From: Spongilla lacustris | Lineage: Eukaryota > Porifera > Demospongiae > Spongillida > Spongillidae | DNA: 64,000 nucleotides | Assembly: GCA_949361645.1 (NCBI GenBank) | Contig: OX442417.1 | Span: 17,467,048-17,531,047, forward strand | Direction: 5' to 3' | Shown here: positions 39,490 to 51,496 of the stretch, piece after piece | Position numbering within the stretch: position 1 is the stretch's first letter | How the letters are laid out: every line of letters starts with the position of its first letter | Notes under the pieces: generated by a model | What the model saw: the letters and a program-made list of their open reading frames with translations, nothing else | What the model was told of the DNA's origin: nothing | Database searches by the model: none | Translations under genes and position numbers: made by a program

Positions 39490-42400
39490 ATGACCAACAA
39501 GCTCAAGGAAGCTGGAGGTGAGGCTAACGTTTAGAATGATGGTGTAAATTGCATTTCATTCTGAAGCTGCCTGTGTATGCTAACACGCGTGCATGCTACT
39601 CAGTAGTTATCACTAGCTAATAGTTTATGGTCACTCAATTGTTCTTTCCAGATCTCCTGAGTGATGACAACCGGTCTGTCGACTCCAACTCTCACGTATG
39701 TTTTGATCAGTCGTCTCGGTGCACTAGGTAGTGTTCGTGGGCGTTTTAATTTACCTACTTTACGGGGATAAATACGCAGAACCGTAGCCAGGGGCGGATC
39801 CAGGAATTGGGAGCGGGGGGAGGGGGGCAAAGGTGAGGGTGTGGCAGGGGGTGAGGCAAATCAGGAGGCGTAGCCACCCCGGGGAGGGTGCGGGGGGGGG
39901 GGGGGGGCTGTAAGCTCCCCCAGCGGGGCCTGGGGCATAGCCCCAGAAGCCAACGCTTTTTGCGTTGTAAACCCCCCAAACGTACGTAAAAACTGCACCA
40001 AAAACGTTATAACTCATCTACGTAGATAAACTCTATTATCTCTGCGCGAAGTGACACCAAAGTTGGCTGGTGGTGTTATCAGCATTGTGTACAAACGATC
40101 TATAATACCGGTATCATGCATCCAATGGCAAACCTACTTTGCTTGGTCGCTTTCGACTCCGAGGCCCTATCTGGTCAGTCCAGAGTTACTTCAACGTCAG
40201 AAGAACCGGTGAACTATAATATTAATTTTGACTGTACGGATTTGCTACATAGCCCTACCTGCTAATATTGAAAAAAAATTGTATAGGCGCCTTGCAATTC
40301 ACTCAAACACAATTCCAGCTGTCGCGGAAGTTTTAATTTAGAGCACGTGTATGCCTGCCCGACCGCACCGGCTGGCACTGCAGCCTGTGCCTGCATGTAC
40401 ATTTAGTCGTTTTCGCACATACTATTAATTGTGTAAGGCACCACCTCTTGGCTATGAATATTTAATTTCTATTTGGCGGGGGGGGGGGGGGGGGGGCAAA
40501 ACCCAGTTGCCCCCCCCCCCTGGATTCGCCACTGGTAGCTTTGTGTTTTTGGTGTGTGTTGTGCCCAGACACGTGGTACTTTTACATGTGTACCTTGCTG
40601 TTCTGTGTAGTTTTCTTTTCACAACATTGGGGGTGTGGAAAGGAAATGAGAGGTGGAGTAATTAGGTGGGGACTGGAGCTTTGATCATCATCTGTGTGCC
40701 TGATACACATCTGCCATAGTAAGCTGACATTCTTGGGGATGTCTGCGCGTGTAAATATAGGCCTACTTGCATGTGTATGCACGCACGTATGTACACATGT
40801 GCATGATTGTGTGTGTGTATGTATGTGTGCTTTATGGTCCTCTATGTTCTTTCCAGACCTGCTGGGTGATGAGCACCGGACCATCAATTTTTAACTTCAA
40901 CTCTCGTGTATGTTAATTCTACTAGCTTGCACTAATTAGATGAAGGAATGTAATTGTGTCCATGATTCAAAAGGTTATGCAGGGTATTAACAGGACCGTA
41001 GATCTCTGATTTAGGTTGTGTGTGCTGAATAATTGTCCTGCACGAAAAAGCTGTGATCAACATTTAGCCTGCACACTACCTTATAGTATTTCAGCACATA
41101 ATTAATTATTTTGTGTACAACCAGTTGTTCTGTTTGATTAATTCTCCCACTCTACTTACTCTATGATGTACATGTATATTAAAGTTAAATGCTCATTATT
41201 ATAATACTGGTCCACAAAAAAAATTCTCCTGTAAGTGTACATCAAGTAATGTAGTACCTGAAAGCACTTGGGAGGGGGGGGGGGGGGGGGGGGGGGGGCA
41301 TGCACAGCTACAATTATTTATGGCCTTGATAAATCAATCATGACCCAATGTGCTTTGATCTTTATATGAAACATTTTGGGACAACCAGAATAAGTTGGAC
41401 GCTGAATTAAAATTAAACAAAACTGAGAGTGAACGCAGCATAATTAACAGATCTAGGCCAAATAGGATTTTGAAGCATACTTGGAGAGGATGGGGGAGGG
41501 GGTGTGACCAAAACCCAAATAGATATTCTCACATAGCAATGTTACTATGTATTGCACCTTGAATAGTATATATCTATCCATATATCAAGAATAAAATTAT
41601 TTATAACGTGAAAATTTCTGAAAGCTGGATATTGGAGCTGTACTTTCATATTCACTTGTGCTTTTCGATTTTAACATGCTAAAATTGCTTGATGTTATTA
41701 AAATTGGGTTTTTTAAAATTGATGTTTACATATTTCAATGACATTACCATGTTATAATTTTGCCCTTTATGGTAAAAAGATACATGACCAACTTGAAGGC
41801 TTTTCCTGATCAATTTAGGCTGAAAGAGTGGGTGTTTTAGGATTTCATTTCAATAATACTCGCAACACACTATATACATATCCCACTTACCAATTTGTGT
41901 ATTTTAAAAATGTGTGAGTGTTTTTTGTAAGCCAGATATGTATGTCTGGTCTATTTTGTGTATAAAGTGCTCATTGCACAGCACTCTGGCAGGCTTGACC
42001 ACTACAGCTGCAAATCCAGGCTCATCATGCATGAGCAATGTAGTTGATGACGAAAGTTTTGCTTAACCTTTAATCTATTTTCATCCTTAATTCAGGATGG
42101 AAATCCTGAATTAAGGATGACTTTACGCCGCTCGTATCGACATAAATTCGAATGGTAATGCTGATTTTTTTTTTTATATTTAGCTTCTGTAGGCTTTCAT
42201 CTAAACAGCGCTATCCATTTTAGTCATTCAAATTTTTATTTCTTTTAGAAAAAACAATGTTTAGGCTGTTGAGGAAAGAGCAGGAAGCTTACTTTCAAGA
42301 TAGAAACTGTTACACAGATCTGTAAGGAGAGCCATATAAGCAAGTTAAACAATATGGGACACAGGAGGTACGAGCATCGAATTTACTCAAGGCGGACTAA

Positions 42401-43605
42401 TCGAAGCGAGTCAGAGCGGGTGGTACGATGGTTAGCCTCTGCAAAATAAAAATAAAAAAGCATTTCTGTCATTGAGAGCGATGTAGAAATGCCTGGCATT
42501 GGTAGAAATGCTGTCACCAGTACTGTTGGGACATAAAAAGAAGGGACGGATGCTCGGACAGTGATAATAAGTTACCCTTTTCTATTATTTTGTGTACAAG
42601 TTTGATAAAAATACAACCTCTACCAAGAGTCTGGAGGTGCTACCACCAATAAGTAGTGAAAAGGAGTAAAATTGATATTTGTAAGCATTACAAACTATAA
42701 ATTGCTAATCATTTAATTTATGTACGCGGGAGCAACGAACATGCTTATGCATCCTTGAAGTTTGGGCAGCTTTCTAGATGATAAAAATTATTCCATGCTA
42801 TAGAATGTGTGCACCATTGTTGAAACAAACAGCTTTTATGTTTTAATGATTTTAATTTTCACTGCAATGGTTGTTATAAACGGCAGAACTCACCATCCAG
42901 AATTCAGGATTTTACCGATTCTGAATTCAGGATCGTTTCACGCAGATTAAAGGTTAATGTTAGTATTAACCTGTGCCTGCAAAATATTATTGTATTGTGA
43001 TTAAATTGTTTCACAACATGCCAATATGACCTGGATTTTTGCAATATCTTCCCTACACTGCTGCATTGTTCTGTTTAGTCGTTAATTTGGTTCGTTAATT
43101 AATATCTTATTGTATCTTGTATCCATGCATTTATTAATTTCTAGATGGATAGCCCAGCAATTTGGCTGAAAGTAAAGTTACCCACAGAGCAGTATACATT
43201 TGATTATAACAATATCCTACATGTACATATAGGTCTAGAACTCTTGTCCCACACGTAGATCTAGGATCTAGGATATTTGAAGTATAAAGAAGTAAAATAT
43301 TTTGAGGTGTCCCTTTGATGATGGGGCGGAGTCCCAGAGGTGTGCTCTCTTTTTTGGACTGGTTGTGTGTTTCTGTGTGTGTTTGCACGAGTGTATGTGC
43401 ATAGTGTGTGCATGAATCATTACACTCAATTTTTTCTCTCTCTCCCTCTCTTAAATCTTCCCCCCCCCCTCCCCCTCCCCAACAGTACATGCTGGTCGCA
43501 CCAGTATATTTGATGACTCCAAAGACACAACTGTTACACCAACTTCATTTGAACACTTCCTGCTGAGTCTTCAATATTCTGTACAAGAGCTCTTTGCAAA
43601 CTGAC
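39490..43605 (+). CDS. possible small gene in the left arm, three exons, unknown function
   Basis: Candidate exons are 39490-39517 (MTNKLKEAG), 39652-39695 (DLLSDDNRSVDSNSH) and 43491-43605 (HAGRTSIFDDSKDTTVTPTS then FEHFLLSLQYSVQELFAN and a stop). An exon-like copy of the second at about 40856-40914 (DLLGDEHRTINF, then stop) has a good acceptor and donor. The same exons stand in the right arm on the other strand with small changes: one extra Gly codon in exon 1 and Phe to Leu in the last exon. The final join is ambiguous, because phase 0 from exon 2 gives a different open frame. No family is recognised. It could be host exons carried inside a mobile element, or non-coding. Confidence 0.3.
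39787..40536. mobile_element. MITE-like insertion bordered by GGCGGATCCAGG (left-arm copy)
   Basis: It begins AGGGGCGGATCCAGG and ends with the inverted CCTGGATTCGCCACTGG. This border sequence is widespread in short repeats of invertebrate genomes. The right arm has the same insertion at 50661-50941, so it predates the arm duplication. The left copy is about 470 bp longer. Confidence 0.6.
42063..42957. mobile_element. TTAA-flanked (piggyBac-type) non-autonomous element, 895 bp
   Basis: TTAA|CCTTTAATCT at the left and AGATTAAAGG|TTAA at the right, with a subterminal palindrome CCTTAATTCAGGATGG plus its complement. In the other arm the site reads TTTTGC-TTAA-TGTTAG with a single TTAA (about 48320), so this arm gained the element with a TTAA duplication. 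It has no transposase frame. Confidence 0.93.
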
Positions 43606-43939
43606 TAGTTTTTATTATCCAATAAATGGAACTCTTTTTATTATGCAAATTGTGCGATGTTCTTGTCATAAAACGTTGCTACATGCATGAATCCAGCCAA
43701 TTCCGATTAAGTGGAGAGAAGCAGTATTATTTCTAGTTTAGTTGTGTTCCACCACCATGCAGAGTGGAGGGATATTTAAGATAGAGTAAAAGTTGATATT
43801 ATTTTTCATGTGGTGATGCTAAGGGACATTCTACTTGAGTCATTCCATCGGGCCCACATACATGTTTAAGTTGAGGCTGGTTCTGGAAGACATCATAGTT
43901 TTTTACTGGGACTGCAGCTGGACCTGGCTGTCGTTTTAC

Positions 43940-44165
43940 TACTTTATGCAAACATTTTTATGGAGTGGGTATAACAGCTGGTGCAGTAGCTAAGGTTGCA
44001 GAGGTGAGGAAGCATACAGCCAACGACCAGAAGTGTATTGAGTTGGGATGGTCTTTTATCTCTTGCTGTGGAGTCATATGGCGATTGGGGCAGAGAAGCC
44101 CAGGAGTGCTTCACACATTGAGCAGCAAGTTCAAGACAACATTCAATCTCTTAACCTGGCTCTGA
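43940..44165 (+). pseudogene. fragment of a retroelement protein tail (left-arm copy)
   Basis: Reads KHTANDQKCIELGWSFI in one frame and PLAVESYGDWGREAQECF after a shift. The pattern ELGW-x-F-x-PLAVE-x-YG is one I associate with the C-terminal region of many invertebrate reverse transcriptase proteins. It is short, frameshifted and not functional. The right-arm copy is at 47100-47333 on the minus strand. Confidence 0.5.
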
Positions 44166-44663
44166 TCATTTCAAAATCAACTTGAAATTAGTTGGTAGTT
44201 AATGTTGTGATAATTTTAATTGTAATAGTAATGATTATAAAAGGTATTTCAGTGTATTAGATTATGTGCACAACCCAATGAGCACAGTCCCAATATCCTG
44301 TTCAAAAAAGATCTAGTAGACTCTAGTTCTGATGTAAGTTTACTCTTCTTCCCATGTACTATGCCCAGTTTCTTTTTCCATTGCAGAAATTAAGTTTGTT
44401 GTGGGTGGTAAACTACCACCTCAGTTGCATCTCTGTTTAGATCCTCTAGAAGAGCGAGTAGCTGTATAATCAATACATAAGCTACAAATTTCAAGCTACC
44501 TCTGGACTTGCATTTGAATTTTAAAAGATAATGATAAGACATAATTGTGAAACTCCTCTCCTGCCAAATTAACTTACTCTTAAGGAAAAATGTAATTTAA
44601 TGAATACTGCAATAGTGTGAACACATGATCAAGTAAGATTAGTACATTCCTTGCAATGTTGAT

Positions 44664-46615
44664 TGGGATAAGTAGGTAGTGAAACATTGCAAGGAATGTA
44701 TGTATGGTTCTAGCCGACTGCAGATCTTGTCGGGTGTCAGTTCATTCCTCCCATGTACCATTCCCAGTTTCATTGTTTGTCCCTAGCAGAAATCACAGCT
44801 TTTTGTTTACCTATTACTAAACCACACCTCAGTTACATCTTTGTTTTTAATGATTCTAGAAGCGAGAGTAACTGTATAAGCTATATATAAGCCATAAAAT
44901 TAATGTTTCAAGCTATGACCAACCTGGCTCTTCATTTATTATAATTTTATGTATAATTGTGAAAAGATAGGTCTGTTTGATTCCCATGGCCTGTGTCTTC
45001 AAATTAGCTCACTGTAGGGAAAAGTGTACTTTTTAAAATGAATGCCACAATAGGGTGAACACATGATCCAGCAAGATTAATTAACCACCCATTCCTTACA
45101 ATGCACATGATTCAGTTGTGACATAGTCAACAAAAGAACAAATTTGCCTGAAACATTTAAATATTAATGTTTTGCTAATTGTTTATACAGATTGTTGAAG
45201 ATTTAGTCATTTAGTATGTTTACTATGTTTCTAGTTATTGCCTGATTTCGTTTTTTTTTTTTGTGTACCCATAAAATGTTTTTCAAATGGTACAAAGTGT
45301 AAACATGCCACATGCATGCAAGCAATATGATATGCAAGTTGGGAAAGATAAAGTATGCGTAATTCATGGGCTTAATATATTTTATTGTTATGCATTTAGG
45401 TATTCTTACAGATAGGCTTATATTAGTAATGAATTGTTGTATTAATGCATTCATTTAAATATAAATTATATTTTAATTCTATCAATTGTTGTAAACAAAC
45501 TTGCACACTGCATTTAAGCACAATTGCCATGGCACAATTTAGCCCTGACTAGGCATAGATATTAAAAGTACGCTATCAATGCAGCAAGGAGGATGTATTG
45601 AGCCTAGAATAATTTAGCAATGCATATTTGTGTACATACAGGTTGAAATGTATTGTAGCTAAATGATGTTATGAAAATTAGTGCTAATGAAACATACTGG
45701 TCTACAATGCTTTTTAATGAGAATATTATAATTATAAATATATATATATATAATACCACACGAAAACATTTTGCAAGTTTTGAATTTGTGACTATTAAAA
45801 TTAATAATCTTCTTACATGTAGTGGCTGCATGTGCACATGCACATTGATGAAGTACAGTTACTGAATACTTTAAATAGATCCACAAGAATTATTCGTAGC
45901 TGAATTTGGTGATGTGGCATTTACCATGAACACTGTTTTTGTTTTAAACAGGGGATTATTTGTTGGCAGATATAGCAACCCCTAACAAATTAAACTGGCA
46001 CTATGCTATTATCATTTTTGCATGCGCAACTCTATGTGCACAACACAGTCACATTATACATGTATAATAGCCTGATACACAACCAGAATAGATAAATCGT
46101 GCATATTGATACTGATAATGTAAAATGGGCTTCTTTTAAGAGGACTGACCTAATTTGTGCCTTTCTTGTACATTTCAGACAAGCTTTAGTGCACTAGTAA
46201 CTGATTGGCCTCACCCAAACATGTTTTGTTGATTTCTAAAGTGCAAAGATTGAAAGGAATACCTTTAAACTACAAGGGCATTGTGTACTAATCATGCTCA
46301 GATTAAAATCCACCTATAAAAATCATATCCTGTATTAGGCATAAAAATTAGTGGATTGAACTGGTACAATGGTGCAATATTGATATTTTACATAGTGACA
46401 TCTACATACGCAAACATATTACTAGCATGATAAACAAGTAGCAGAATTGACAAATCTTGAATATGTACACTATGCAAAGCACAAACAAAAATGAAGACAA
46501 AGATAACACACAGTACTAGTACTAAATCTTCAACACATTAAGCGATATACACATGTACATGTAGCCAATTATGAATATATATATAGGATGTTTTGGGCAT
46601 ATTATAGAGCAAAAT
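44664..46615. other. spacer between the arms of the giant inverted repeat
   Basis: AT-rich sequence with no supported gene. The part at about 44735-45110 is a diverged direct copy of 44330-44700 (shared CCATGTAC, CCCAGTTTC and AACACATGATC landmarks in the same order). So the inner end of the left arm has been duplicated in tandem. Confidence 0.6.
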
Positions 46616-47099
46616 TGGGATAAACAGGTAGTGAAACATTGCAAGGAATGTATTTATCTTACTTGATAATGTGTTCACACTATTAAAGTATTCATTAAAT
46701 TACTTCGAGTGAGTTAATTTGGCAGGAGAGGCATGCACAGTTTCACAATTATGTCTTATTATCATTTAAAATTCAAATGCAAGTCCAGAGATAGCTTGAA
46801 ATTTGTAGCTTATGTATTGATTATACAGCTACTCTCTCTTCTAGAATAATTTAGGATTTAAAAAGAGATGCAACTGAGGTGGTAGTTTACCACACACAAA
46901 AAACTTAATTTCTGCAATGGAAAAAGAAACTGGGCATAGTACATGGGAAGAAGAGTAAACTTATATCAGAACTAGAGTCTACTAGAACTTTTTTGAACAG
47001 GATATTGTGACTGTGCTCATTGGGTTGTGCACATAATCTAATACACTGAAATACCTTATATAATCATTACTATTACAATTAAAATTATCACAACATTAA

Positions 47100-47333
47100 C
47101 TACCAACTAATGTCAAGTTGATTTTGAAATGAACAGAGCCAGGTTAAGAGATTGAATGTTGTCTTGGACTTGCTGCTCAATGTGTGAAGCACTCCTGGGC
47201 ATCTCTGCCCCAAGCGCCGTATGACTCCACAGCAAGAGATAAAAGACCATCCCAACTCAATACACTTCTGGTCGTTGGCTGTATGCTTCCTCACCTCTGC
47301 AACCTTAGCTACTGCACCAGCTGTTATACCCAC
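47100..47333 (-). pseudogene. fragment of a retroelement protein tail (right-arm copy)
   Basis: Same 66-residue frame as 43965-44165, with a few substitutions in the part compared (W to R, S to C, F to S). It continues slightly further before its stop. See the left-arm copy for the family reasoning. Confidence 0.5.
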
Positions 47334-47685
47334 TCCATAAAAATGTTTGCATAAAGTAGTAAAACGACAGCCAGGTCCAGCTGCAGTCCCAGTAAAAAAC
47401 TATGATGTCTTCCAGAACCAGCCTCAACTTGAACATGTATGTGGGCCCGATGGAATGACTCAAGTAGAATGTCCCTCAGCATCACCACATGAAAATCAAC
47501 TTTTACTCTATCTTAAATATCCCTCCACTCTGCATGGTGGTGGAACACAACTAAAATAGCAATAATACTGCTTCTCTCCACTTAATCGGAATTGGCTGGA
47601 TTCATGCACGTAGCAACGTTTTTTATGACAAGAACATGCATAATAAAAACAGTTCCATATTTTGGATAATAAAAACTAGTCAGTT

Positions 47686-49891
47686 TGCAAAGAGCTCTTG
47701 TACAGAATATTGAAGACTCAGCAGGAAGTGTTCCAATGAAGTTGGTGTAACAGTTGTGTCTTTGGAGTCATCAAATATACTGGTGCGACCAGCATGTACT
47801 GTTGGGGAGATGGAGGGGGGGGGGGGGGGGTGGGGGGGAGGAAAGATTTAAGAGAGGGACAGAGAGAGTAAATTGAGTGTAAGGATTGATGCACACCACA
47901 TACACTCGTTCAAACACACACAGATACACAACCAGTCCACAAAAAGAGCACACCTCTGGGACTCCGTCCCATCATCAAAGGGACATCTCACAATATTTTA
48001 CTTTTTTTAATCTTCAAATATCCTAGATCTACATGTAGGACAAAAGTTCTAGACCAACATGTACATGTAGGACATTGTTATAATCACATATATACTGCTT
48101 TGTGGGTATCAGCCAAATTGCTGAAATGTGATTGGGCTATCCATCTAGAAATTAATAAATGCATGGATACAACATACAATAAGACGAACCAAATTAACGA
48201 CTAAACAGAACAATCCAGCAGTGTTGGGAAGATATTGCAAAAATCCAGGTCATATTGGCATGTTGTGAAACAATTTAATCAAAATACAATAATTTTTTGC
48301 AGGCAGGTTAATACTAACATTAAGCAAAACTTTCGTCATCAACTACATTGCTCATGCATGATGAGCCTGGATTTGCAGCTGTAGTGGTCAAGCCTGCCAC
48401 AGTGCTGTGCAATGAGCACTTTATACACAAAATAGACCAGACATATATATCTGGCTTACAAAAAACACTCACACACTTTTAAATACACAAATTGGTAAGT
48501 GGGATATGTATATAGTGTGTTGCGAGTAAAACACCCACTCTTACAGCCTAAATTGATCAGGAAAAGCCTTCAAGTTGGTCATGTATCTTTTAACCGTAAA
48601 GGGCAAAATTATAACATGGTAATGTCATTGAAATATGTGGACATCAATTTAAAAAACCCCAATTTTAATAATATCAAGGAATTTTAGCATGTTATAATCG
48701 AAAAGCACAAGTGAATATGAAAGTACAGCTCCAATATCCAGCTTTCAGAAATTTTCATGTTATAAATAATTTTATTCTTGATATATGGATAGATATATGG
48801 GACAGTGTCCAGCAAAATCGGGCTTGTGGGGTTATAATTTTATCACTATAAAAATTGCACGTTGTACTAAACAACACATCTTCGCGATGGTACTACCCTT
48901 TCCTTTCCAATTTCGTACACTTGTTCCCACACCATTTCTCTGTGTAAAAATCAATTTTTGTGATCTACTCATTTTCCGTGCCGTGGATACAACAATCGTT
49001 AACCCTGCGGGTTAGAAATCCTCATTTCTCCACGTACGAGTGTTGAAAATGCGTCAAATTCGGTTGCACATAGAGGAGTCCTGTAGCTATTGGTTTGTTC
49101 TGTTCGTTAATTTCTATATCATCCGTTACGGAGATACAGTTGAACAAACTACGGGCACGTTTTCCCGCTTGATTCACGCCAACAATTTTGGCAAATCACA
49201 TCCCGCTCAGTGAATGGGAAGGCGGTGATCATAACATTGGCGCGAATCAAGCGGGAAAATGTGCCTGTAGTTTTCTCAACTGTATCTCCGTAACGGATGA
49301 TTCAGAAACTAACGAACAGAACAAACCAATAGCTACAGGACTCTTCTATGTACACTCCGAATTTGACGCGTTTTCAACACTCGTACGTAGAGAAATGTGG
49401 ATTTCTAACCCGCGAGGTTAACGATTGTTGTTTCCACGGCATGGAAAAGTGTAGATCACAAAAATCGATTTTCACTCAGAGAAATGGTGTGGGAACAAGT
49501 GTATGAAATTTGAAAGGAAAAGGTAGTACCGTCGCGAAGATGTGTTGCTTAGTACAACGTGCAATTTTTATAATGATAAGATTATAACCCCACAAGCCTG
49601 GTTTTGCTGGACACTGTCCCATAAACTATTCAAGGTGCAATACATAGTAACGTTGCTATGTGAGAATATCTATTTGGGTTTTGGTCACACCCCCTCCCCC
49701 ATCCTCTCCAAGTATGCTTCAAAATCCTATTTGGCCTAGATCTGTTAATTATGCTGCGTTCACTCTCAGTTTTGTTTAATTTTAATTCAGCGTCCAACTT
49801 ATTCTGGTTGTCCCAAAATGTTTCATACAAAGATCAAAGCACATTGGGTCATGATTGATTTATCAAGGCCATAAATAATTGTAGCTGTGCA

Positions 49892-49925
<34 letters not shown>

Positions 49926-51247
49926 GTGCTTTCAGGTACTACATTACTTGATGTACACTTACAGGAGAAGTTTTTTTTGGACCAGTATTATAATAATGAG
50001 CATTTAACTTTAATATACATGTACATCATAGAGTAAGTAGAGTGGGAGAATTAATTAAACAGAACAACTGGTTGTACACAAAATAATTAATTATGTGCTG
50101 AAATACTATAAGGTAGTGTGCAGGCTAAATGTTGATCACCGCTTTTTCGTGCAGGACAATTATTCAGCACACACAACCTAAATCAGAGATCTATGGTCCT
50201 GTTAATACCCTGCATAATCTTTTGAATCATGGACACAATTAGATTCCTTCATCTAATTAGTGCAAGCTAGTAGAATTAACATACACGAGAGTTGAAGTTG
50301 AAAATTGATGGTCCGGTGCTCATCACCCAGCAGGTCTGGAAAGAACATAGAGGACCATAAAGCACACATACATACACACACTCACACACAATCATGCACA
50401 TGTGTACATACGTGCGTGCATACACATGCAAGTAGGCCTATATTTACACGCGCAGACATCCCCAAGAATGTCAGCTTACTATGGCAGACGTGTATCAGGC
50501 ACACAGATGATGATCAAAGCTCCAGTCCCCACCGAATTACTCCACCCCTCATTTCCTTTCCACACCCCCAATGTTGTGAAAAGAAAACTAAACAGAACAG
50601 CAAGGTACACATGTAAAAGTACCGCGTGTCTGGGCACAACACACACCAAAAACACAAAGCTACCAGTGGCGGATCCAGGGGAGGGGGGGGGGGGGGGCAA
50701 CTGGGTTCTGCCCCCCCCCCCCCCCCCCCCCCCCCGCCAAATAGAAATTAAATATTCATAGCCAAGTACTTTTGGGGGGTTTACAACGCAAAAAGCGTTG
50801 GCTTCTGGGGCTATGCCCCCCCCCCCCCCCCCCGCACCCTCCCCGGGGTGGCTACGCCTCCTGATTTGCCTCACCCCCTGCCACACCCTCACCTTTGCCC
50901 CCCCCCCCTCCCCGCTCCCAATTTCTGGATCCGCCCCTGGCTACGGTTCTGCGTATTTATCCCCGTAAAGTAGGTAAATTAAAACGCCCACGAACACTAC
51001 CTAGTGCACCGAGACGACTGATCAAAACATACGTGAGAGTTGGAGTCGACAGACCGGTTGTCATCACTCAGGAGATCTGGAAATAACAATTGAGTGACCA
51101 TAAACTATTAGCTAGTGATAACTACTGAGTAGCATGCACGCGTGTTAGCATACACAGGCAGCTTCAGAATGAAATGCAATTTACACCGTCATTCTAAACG
51201 TTAGCCTCACCTCCACCAGCTTCCTTGAGCTTGTTGGTCATACTAGG
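47686..51247 (-). CDS. possible small gene in the right arm, mirror copy, unknown function
   Basis: Mirror image of the left-arm candidate: first exon near 51247 (MTNKLKEAGG), second exon near 51080-51035, terminal exon at about 47800-47686 (FDDSKDTTVTPTS...). Splice sites are preserved. The two copies converge tail to tail across the spacer. Coding status is unproven. Confidence 0.28.
48799..49620. mobile_element. 822-bp foldback element inserted in the right arm
   Basis: Starts GGGACAGTGTCCAGCAAAA and ends with its perfect reverse complement. The two arms of about 400 bp match nearly throughout and meet near 49205. The left arm has the uninterrupted site (about 41563-41580, ATAGTATATATC on that strand), and a short A/T duplication (ATA-type) flanks the insertion. 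No protein is encoded; the frames seen are palindrome shadows. Confidence 0.92.
50661..50941. mobile_element. MITE-like insertion bordered by GGCGGATCCAGG (right-arm copy)
   Basis: Bounded by AGTGGCGGATCCAGG and CTGGATCCGCCCCTGGCTAC in inverted orientation, about 280 bp, with long G and C tracts. It is the counterpart of 39787-40536. Confidence 0.65.
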
Positions 51248-51496
51248 GTGCAATAGTAAAAGATTAAAAACTTTCCTCGAAGACAAGTCCAAAGCGTGGC
51301 CATGTTGTTGTATACGAGAAATAAAGAGGAACGTCTTATTATAAAAAAGTAGAGAAATTTTGAAATGACATCGGTGTGTCTACGCGAGTTTTGGCACGAT
51401 CGACACATGCGACCGGTATGGGGACCCGACTTGCATCGGTCGGGTCCCCAGACTGTGCAATTTTGGGTATGGTGTGCGTCGTAAACAATGTGTGGT

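Larger units (their letters stand above)
39205..44663. repeat. left arm of a giant inverted repeat
   Basis: This 5.4 kb segment returns in reverse complement at 46625-51520. Matching landmarks in order are the GTGCCAAAACTACACCACAC end, the MATLWTC frame, GGCGGATCCAGG-bordered repeats, a poly-G tract, the 3' exon at about 43492, the retroelement tail at 43965, and the inner GTGTGAACACAT block. The outer 280 bp differ at very few positions; inner parts differ more. It contains a TTAA element (42063-42957) and about 450 bp near 39980-40430 not present in the other arm. Confidence 0.93.

Noticed and set aside
48785..49830. Short open frames inside the foldback insertion
   Set aside because: The sequence is palindromic, so frames appear in mirror image on both strands; none has homology signals.
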